DNA of 20,618 bases. Origin: Bacilli bacterium. GTDB taxonomy: Bacteria; Bacillota_I; Bacilli_A; RF39; UBA660. Positions 15,897-20,618 of this stretch are shown here, one piece after another (position 1 is the first letter of the stretch; every line of letters begins with the position of its first letter). Made by a program: the position numbers and the translations under genes. The stretch is taken from the NCBI GenBank assembly GCA_017411235.1, contig JAFPMR010000180.1, positions 1 through 20,618 of the forward strand, in the 5' to 3' direction. The notes under the pieces are model-generated. The model did not search any database and was not told the origin of the DNA. It saw only the letters and a program-made list of their open reading frames with translations.

Positions 15897-15928
15897 GTCA
15901 CTTTAAAGTCACTTACAAGGTTTATAAT
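15897..15928 (+). promoter_or_regulatory. Promoter region of the two-gene ABC exporter with a palindrome
   Basis: A perfect TATAAT lies at 15923-15928, 23 bases before the ATG at 15952. The -35 zone holds no good hexamer. Instead it lies within an imperfect 16-bp palindrome (15897-15912, 14 of 16 positions symmetric) with a perfect 10-bp core, ACTTTAAAGT. This could be a regulator site controlling the exporter. No regulator gene is adjacent. Confidence 0.45.
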
Positions 15929-15951
15929 AGATAATGAAAAGAGGAGTTTAT

Positions 15952-16620
15952 ATGGAAATCTTAAAAGTTGAACACTTATCTAAATACTATGGAAAAGGTA
16001 CTACAGAAGTTAAAGCCTTAGACGATGTATCATTTACTGTTGAAAAAGGTGAATTCGTTGCTATTATTGGCGCATCTGGATCTGGTAAATCAACATTACT
16101 ACACTTAATTGGTGGAGTAGATCGACCAACTAGTGGAAAAGTATTCATTGAAGGAAATGATATCTTTAGTTTATCTGATGATAATCTAGCAATCTTTAGA
16201 AGAAGACAAGTAGGTTTAATCTATCAGTTTTATAATCTATTACCAATTCTTAATGTTGAAGAAAACATAACATTACCAGTTGAATTAGATGGTAAAACAG
16301 CAGATCCAAAAGAATTAGATGAACTTCTAAATACACTAGGTCTAACTGATAGAAGAAAACATCTTCCAAATGAATTATCAGGAGGTCAACAACAAAGAAC
16401 ATCTATTGGTCGTGCTATGATTACTCATCCAGCTATCATCTTAGCTGATGAACCAACAGGTAACTTAGATTCAAAAGCATCAGAAGAAATTGTTGAACTA
16501 TTAAAACTATCTAACAAAAAATATAATCAAACAATAATAATGATTACTCATAACTTAGAATTAGCTAGTGCAGCAGATCGTATAATAAAACTAGAAGATG
16601 GAAAAATAGTAGGTGAGTAA
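15952..16620 (+). CDS. ABC transporter ATP-binding protein (LolD/MacB-type)
   Basis: This is the 222-residue cytoplasmic ATPase that powers the FtsX-type permease encoded next. It has Walker A GASGSGKS (40-47), Q-loop Gln92, signature SGGQ (143-146), Walker B ending Asp166-Glu167 (ILADEPTGNLD) and H-loop His200, so it should hydrolyse ATP. The length is standard for this subfamily, which includes LolD, FtsE, BceA and the MacB ATPase. ATG 15952 follows GAGGAG (15941-15946) by 5 bases; an ATG at 15934 would place that site inside the gene. The ribosome-binding site of the permease, TAGGTGAG, overlaps the last codons, so the two proteins are translated together. The substrate cannot be told from the ATPase. 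Confidence 0.95.
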   Translation: MEILKVEHLSKYYGKGTTEVKALDDVSFTVEKGEFVAIIGASGSGKSTLLHLIGGVDRPTSGKVFIEGNDIFSLSDDNLAIFRRRQVGLIYQFYNLLPILNVEENITLPVELDGKTADPKELDELLNTLGLTDRRKHLPNELSGGQQQRTSIGRAMITHPAIILADEPTGNLDSKASEEIVELLKLSNKKYNQTIIMITHNLELASAADRIIKLEDGKIVGE

Positions 16621-16621
16621 T

Positions 16622-19345
16622 ATGAACTTACTAAAGAAACTAACTAATAAGAACTTACAACTAAATAAAAAAAGAACCATTGTAACAATTATTGGTATCA
16701 TGCTATCAGTAGCTTTAATAACTGCAGTAGCAACTTTATTTGTAAGTTTATATAAATCAATTATTAATTTCGAAAAACAAAAAGATGGGAACTTCCATAT
16801 ATCATTTACTAATGTAGAAGTTAATGATTTAAAATATTTTAAAGAAAATAGAAATATTGAGAAATATTTCTTAATGCAAACAGTAGGTTATGCTAAATTA
16901 GAAGGATCTAAAAACGAAGCTAAACCATATCTTTATATCGCAGCATTCACTGAAGATTCCTTAAATAATCTATCTGTTAATTTAATTGAAGGTAGATTAC
17001 CAAAAAACAATCATGAAATAGTAATATCTAATCATATAAAAACCAATGGTCGAGTAGTATATCACATAGGAGATGAATTAACACTGGATATTGGTAAAAG
17101 AGTAGCTGACGGCGAAGAGTTAAATCAATATAATCCTTACTTCGAAGGTATGACTAACGAATTTGGTGAGCCATATAGTGAAGAATTAGTTGATACAAAG
17201 GAATATACTTATAAAGTAGTAGGTATTATAGAAAGACCATCTAACTACGTAGAAGATTATTCTTCTCCAGGTTATACATGTATAACATTAGATAATGATC
17301 TTACTGGTAAAGTAGAAGTATATGTTAGATTTAGTAAATCAGGTCTTAAAAAACCAGATATTACAATCGCTAATCTATTAGGTGTAGATGAAAAATTATT
17401 TGTTAAATCATTCAATTCAGCTTTTTTATCAGAAAAAGAACAAGAAACATTATCGGAACAATTAGCAAAATCTAAGTATCAAGTATCATACTATAATCGC
17501 TATTTAGTATTACTTGAAAGTGGTTTATTTAAAGATCGTTCTTTTAGAAATATTGGTTATATTGCTGGAGTAGTATGTTTAATAATAATCATTACTTCAG
17601 TATTCTGTATAAAAAATAGTTTTGATATTTCTATATCAGAAAAAACTAAACAATATGGTATGTTATCAAGTATTGGAGCAACTAAAAAACAAATTAAAAA
17701 GAACGTTTATTATGAAGCATTTAAACTTGGAGTAGTTGGAATTCCATTAGGAATTATTTTAGGTTTAATAGCATCCTCTATATTAATAGTTATTTGTAAT
17801 GTTTTATTAAAAGACATGATTAATACCAATTTGGTTCTATCTATTTCAATAGAAGCAATTATCTTTGGTATCTTATTAGGTGCTGTAACAATCTTCCTAT
17901 CAAGTTTAAGAAGTGCATATAGAGCATCTAGAATAACACCAATAAATGCCATAAGAAATAGTGAAGACATTAAGATTAAATCCAAAAAGATTAAATCACC
18001 TAAATTAATCAAAAAACTATTTGGTATTGGTGGAGAAATATCTTATAAGAACTTAAAAAGAAGTAAGAAAAAATATCGTACAACAGTTATATCAATTACT
18101 GTATGCGTTGCAGTATTCATTGCTTTATCTTCATTTATGAATTTATTCTATGAATTTATAAAAGTAGAATATGCAGCATATGATTATAATATAGAAGTCC
18201 TATCAAGAGGAGAAAGCATGGATAAAGTTCATGAAGAAATGAAAAATGTTGTTAAAAGAGAAGACATTAAAGATTACTCTATAGAAAAAACTAATACTGG
18301 ATCAATCAAAAATGCCAAATTAACAAAAGATTATCAAGAAATAATTGAACATGATCGAGAAGGCTACGAAATGAAATATGCTTATGGAGACTATGATATA
18401 GAATATAGATACGGTGAAGTTAATATAACTACAATTGGTGATTATCAATATCGTAAATTTTTAAAGGAATTAAAACTTGATTATGAAAAAACAAAGGATA
18501 AAGTAATTATTATAAATCAAGCGGAAACTTATGATCCTGTTAGAAAAGAAATGATTAAATACTTAGCATTTAATTATAAAAAAGGTGATGTAATCAATGT
18601 TGCAAAATTCATTTATAATGACAAAGGTGATTCTAAACAAATAAACACAGACTATGAAATAGCAGCAGTAACAACGGAAAGACCATTTGGTATGTCATTT
18701 ATCCGTAGTTCACCAATTCTAATTTTAAGTGATGAAGTATATAACGAATTTGATATTATGGGAACTGGAGAAGATTTAGAAGGCTATAGAACAGATAGAG
18801 TTCAAGTAGAAAGATACTTATTTGATGTTGAAAATCCAGATAAATTCCAAGATGATATAGAAACATTACTAAAAAATGAGGAAGTATCAATTGGCAATAT
18901 ATCTCACGAACAAAAACAAATAAAATCACTACATTTATTAATAGCAATTTTCTTATATGGCTTTATTACTGTAATATCACTTATAGGCATAACTAATATC
19001 TTTAATACTATTACAACTAATATGGAATTAAGAAAAAGAGAATTTGCTACTTTAAAAAGTGTAGGTATGACTACAAAAGAATTCAATCGTATGATAAGTC
19101 TAGAAAGTTTCTTCTATGGAACAAAATCATTACTTATAGGTATTCCAATTGGTATTATCTTATCAATTTTACTATATAAGATATTAAACGAAGATATGAT
19201 AATAACAAAATATCAAGTACCATATCAATCAATTATTATTAGTATAGTAGTAGTATTCTTACTAATAACAATTATTATGAAATACTCTATAAGTAAGATA
19301 AATAAACAAAATACAATTGAAACAATTAGAAACGAAAACATTTAA
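16622..19345 (+). CDS. Large ABC transporter permease with two FtsX modules
   Basis: The 907-residue membrane protein has two FtsX/MacB modules in tandem, making eight membrane segments. Module 1 has a segment at about 19-43, an extracytoplasmic domain (about 44-308) and segments at about 309-333, 365-393 and 408-428. Module 2 has a segment at about 488-510, an extracytoplasmic domain (about 511-768) and segments at about 769-796, 833-856 and 869-888. Each carries the family loop after its second segment: KTKQYGMLSSIGATKKQ and KREFATLKSVGMTTKEF. One chain could replace a permease dimer, with two copies of the preceding ATPase. ATG 16622 begins 1 base after the ATPase stop and has AGGTGAG upstream. 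The substrate is unknown: lipoprotein, lipid, peptide or antibiotic export are all seen in the family. Confidence 0.92.
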   Translation: MNLLKKLTNKNLQLNKKRTIVTIIGIMLSVALITAVATLFVSLYKSIINFEKQKDGNFHISFTNVEVNDLKYFKENRNIEKYFLMQTVGYAKLEGSKNEAKPYLYIAAFTEDSLNNLSVNLIEGRLPKNNHEIVISNHIKTNGRVVYHIGDELTLDIGKRVADGEELNQYNPYFEGMTNEFGEPYSEELVDTKEYTYKVVGIIERPSNYVEDYSSPGYTCITLDNDLTGKVEVYVRFSKSGLKKPDITIANLLGVDEKLFVKSFNSAFLSEKEQETLSEQLAKSKYQVSYYNRYLVLLESGLFKDRSFRNIGYIAGVVCLIIIITSVFCIKNSFDISISEKTKQYGMLSSIGATKKQIKKNVYYEAFKLGVVGIPLGIILGLIASSILIVICNVLLKDMINTNLVLSISIEAIIFGILLGAVTIFLSSLRSAYRASRITPINAIRNSEDIKIKSKKIKSPKLIKKLFGIGGEISYKNLKRSKKKYRTTVISITVCVAVFIALSSFMNLFYEFIKVEYAAYDYNIEVLSRGESMDKVHEEMKNVVKREDIKDYSIEKTNTGSIKNAKLTKDYQEIIEHDREGYEMKYAYGDYDIEYRYGEVNITTIGDYQYRKFLKELKLDYEKTKDKVIIINQAETYDPVRKEMIKYLAFNYKKGDVINVAKFIYNDKGDSKQINTDYEIAAVTTERPFGMSFIRSSPILILSDEVYNEFDIMGTGEDLEGYRTDRVQVERYLFDVENPDKFQDDIETLLKNEEVSIGNISHEQKQIKSLHLLIAIFLYGFITVISLIGITNIFNTITTNMELRKREFATLKSVGMTTKEFNRMISLESFFYGTKSLLIGIPIGIILSILLYKILNEDMIITKYQVPYQSIIISIVVVFLLITIIMKYSISKINKQNTIETIRNENI

Positions 19346-19366
19346 GAAGAGTATAACTCTTCTTTT
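19344..19366 (+). terminator. Intrinsic terminator after the two-module permease gene
   Basis: AAGAAGAGT (19344-19352) pairs with ACTCTTCTT (19356-19364) around an ATA loop, with Ts to 19366. The stem begins in the TAA stop (19343-19345). Confidence 0.8.
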
Positions 19367-19367
19367 A

Positions 19368-19376
19368 TGTTATAAT
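19368..19376 (+). promoter_or_regulatory. Extended -10 promoter of the SanA-like gene
   Basis: TGTTATAAT is a consensus extended -10 element with its hexamer at 19371-19376, 17 bases before the ATG. The -35 zone falls in the preceding terminator hairpin and has no good match. The ribosome-binding site (GAGATGAT) is also weak. Confidence 0.5.
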
Positions 19377-19393
19377 TTTATTGAGATGATTTT

Positions 19394-20053
19394 ATGAAAA
19401 AAATAACTAAAATATTATTAATAATTTGTGCATCTTTAATGCTTGTATTAGGTGGTACAGTTTTATTTACTAATATTCATATCGTAAACTATGGTTCTGA
19501 TAGAATACTAGATAAAGAAGCCATAGATATTGATTGTATTATCATTTTAGGAGCTGGAGTAAGAAAAGATGGAACACCATCCCCAATGTTAAGAGATCGC
19601 CTAGATGCAGGAATAGAATTGTATAAACGAGGTGTAGCTCCCAAAATAATTATGACTGGCGATCATGGCCAAAATAGATATGATGAAGTAACAGCAATGA
19701 AACAATATGCGATAAATAAAGGAGTTCCAAGCGAAGACATTTTTATGGATCATGCCGGTTTTTCAACTTATGACTCCATGTTTCGAGAAAAAGAAGTTTT
19801 TGAAGTAAAAAAAGCTGTAATAGTAACACAAAAATATCACATGTATAGAGCACTATATATTGCTAATAAACTTGGAATTGAAGCAAGAGGAGTACCGGCA
19901 GAAGATATAAAATATAGTGGCCAATTAGGTAGAGATATAAGAGAAGTGCTAGCACGTACTAAAGATTATTTTAAAGTTATTATAAAACCAAATCCTAAAT
20001 ACTTAGGTGAAACAATAGATATCACTGGTAATGGTGATGTAACCAATGACTAG
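19394..20053 (+). CDS. sanA: SanA/YdcF-family (DUF218) membrane-anchored protein
   Basis: The protein has 219 residues with one membrane segment (about 7-27) and an extracytoplasmic DUF218 domain. Family motifs are strong and in order: ILGAGVRKDGTPSPMLRDRL (51-70), MTGDHG (87-92), YDEVTAM (96-102), MDHAGFSTYDSM (118-129) and TQKYHMYRALYIA (145-157). In E. coli, SanA is linked to envelope permeability and vancomycin exclusion at high temperature. The biochemical reaction is not settled, though conserved Asp and His residues suggest an enzyme. A hydrophilic C-terminal tail follows. The TAG stop forms part of the ribosome-binding site TAGGTGATAAT of the next gene, so the two are likely co-translated. 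Confidence 0.92.
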   Translation: MKKITKILLIICASLMLVLGGTVLFTNIHIVNYGSDRILDKEAIDIDCIIILGAGVRKDGTPSPMLRDRLDAGIELYKRGVAPKIIMTGDHGQNRYDEVTAMKQYAINKGVPSEDIFMDHAGFSTYDSMFREKEVFEVKKAVIVTQKYHMYRALYIANKLGIEARGVPAEDIKYSGQLGRDIREVLARTKDYFKVIIKPNPKYLGETIDITGNGDVTND

Positions 20054-20061
20054 GTGATAAT

Positions 20062-20618
20062 ATGGATAGTAATTTAATAATTAAAAAAATAGTATTTGAA
20101 AGAGAAGAAGTAAAAGACTTTTCTAAATATCCTTTTAATATTGAAGTAATAAAAAATCTCGAAGAATTAGAATTTACTTCTCCAGTAACCTTCTTAGTAG
20201 GTGAAAATGGTATAGGTAAATCTACACTTATTGAAGCTATTGCACTAGCTTTAGGTTTACCAGCTGAAGGTGGTACAGAAAACTTTCAGTACAATACAAA
20301 AAACACTGTTTCAGAATTACATAAGTACTTAAGACTATATACATATAACCATCCTAAAATGAAATTTTTTCTAAGAGCAGAAAGCTTCTATAACTTTTCT
20401 ACTGAACAAGAAAGATTAATTGATGAAGATGGTTTTGGTAACCTAGAAAGAGTATATGGTGGTAGATTACATGAATGTTCTCATGGAGAAGCATTCTTAA
20501 AACTAGTTAAAAATAAATTTACTGATCATGGTTTATATATCTTAGATGAACCAGAAGCTGCCTTATCACCACAAAGACAATTATCATTACTATACCTAAT
20601 AGATGAATTAGCAAAAGA
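20062..20618 (+). CDS. AAA/ABC-like ATPase, partial at the 3' end
   Basis: The reading frame is open from ATG 20062 to the window end, 185 complete codons without a stop. Walker A is GENGIGKST (47-55), SHGE (140-143) is a signature-like element, and Walker B is LYILDEPEAALSPQR (158-172) with Asp162-Glu163. This set, with no membrane segment and no transport-type Q-loop pattern, is typical of small predicted cytoplasmic ATPases related to the SMC/RecF/ABC group (COG3910-like), generally about 240 residues, so most of the protein is probably here. Function is not established. AGGTGATAAT precedes the ATG and overlaps the sanA stop. A toxin-antitoxin or defence role, as for OLD-like ATPases, would need an additional nuclease domain, not visible in this part. 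Confidence 0.88.
   Translation, partial: MDSNLIIKKIVFEREEVKDFSKYPFNIEVIKNLEELEFTSPVTFLVGENGIGKSTLIEAIALALGLPAEGGTENFQYNTKNTVSELHKYLRLYTYNHPKMKFFLRAESFYNFSTEQERLIDEDGFGNLERVYGGRLHECSHGEAFLKLVKNKFTDHGLYILDEPEAALSPQRQLSLLYLIDELAK

Noticed and set aside
17710..18012. 100-residue minus-strand frame in the two-module permease
   Set aside because: It is antisense to conserved FtsX sequence, with no independent support.
15952..19345. BceAB-type bacitracin/peptide transporter
   Set aside because: The permease has two FtsX modules and eight segments, not the ten-segment BceB layout, and no two-component system or BceR-like site is adjacent.

Overview
The window reads as a chromosomal segment of a low-GC, single-membrane Firmicutes-type bacterium, probably a Bacilli or Erysipelotrichia-like lineage, perhaps uncultured. 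The basis is strong A/T bias, AGA-dominated arginine codons, Gram-positive Shine-Dalgarno and TATAAT elements, a PASTA-tailed penicillin-binding protein, an LPXTG-like surface protein (IPNTG) and a SipW-type Ser/His signal peptidase. Tryptophan is encoded by TGG and TGA ends two genes, so the standard bacterial code applies. The genus cannot be given from sequence alone.

Positions 1-4247 hold the start of a division and cell-wall (dcw) cluster: a promoter and MraZ operator, mraZ, rsmH, an FtsL-like protein and a class B transpeptidase. The mraY/murD part of the usual cluster is replaced by a small stand-alone sigma-70 region-4 protein. A perfect 12-bp hairpin at 4237-4263 serves this operon and the convergent map gene (methionine aminopeptidase, minus strand) as a two-way terminator. 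A divergent intergenic region then starts the trkA-trkH potassium-uptake operon (5181-7962).

Positions 8037-10589 encode a single-polypeptide MacB-like ABC exporter (ATPase plus FtsX permease). Positions 10681-14030 form a surface-protein block: a wall-anchored protein with an IPNTG sorting motif, a membrane-anchored beta-rich TasA/camelysin-like protein, a signal peptidase with an extra polytopic N-terminal domain, and a membrane protein whose soluble domain resembles the cytoplasmic end of DUF5305. This is the most unusual part of the window. It is followed by an APH/CotS-fold kinase-like protein (14079-15068) and an unrecognised membrane-anchored helical protein (15149-15883).

Positions 15952-19345 encode a second FtsX-type ABC exporter as separate ATPase and large two-module permease. 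A SanA-like membrane protein follows (19394-20053), and then an AAA/ABC-like ATPase cut by the window end (20062 onward). A recurrent feature is that intrinsic terminator hairpins overlap or abut the stop codon of the preceding gene at seven sites. No RNA genes, CRISPR arrays, insertion sequences, transposases or phage genes were seen, and no intergenic stretch exceeds 300 bases.
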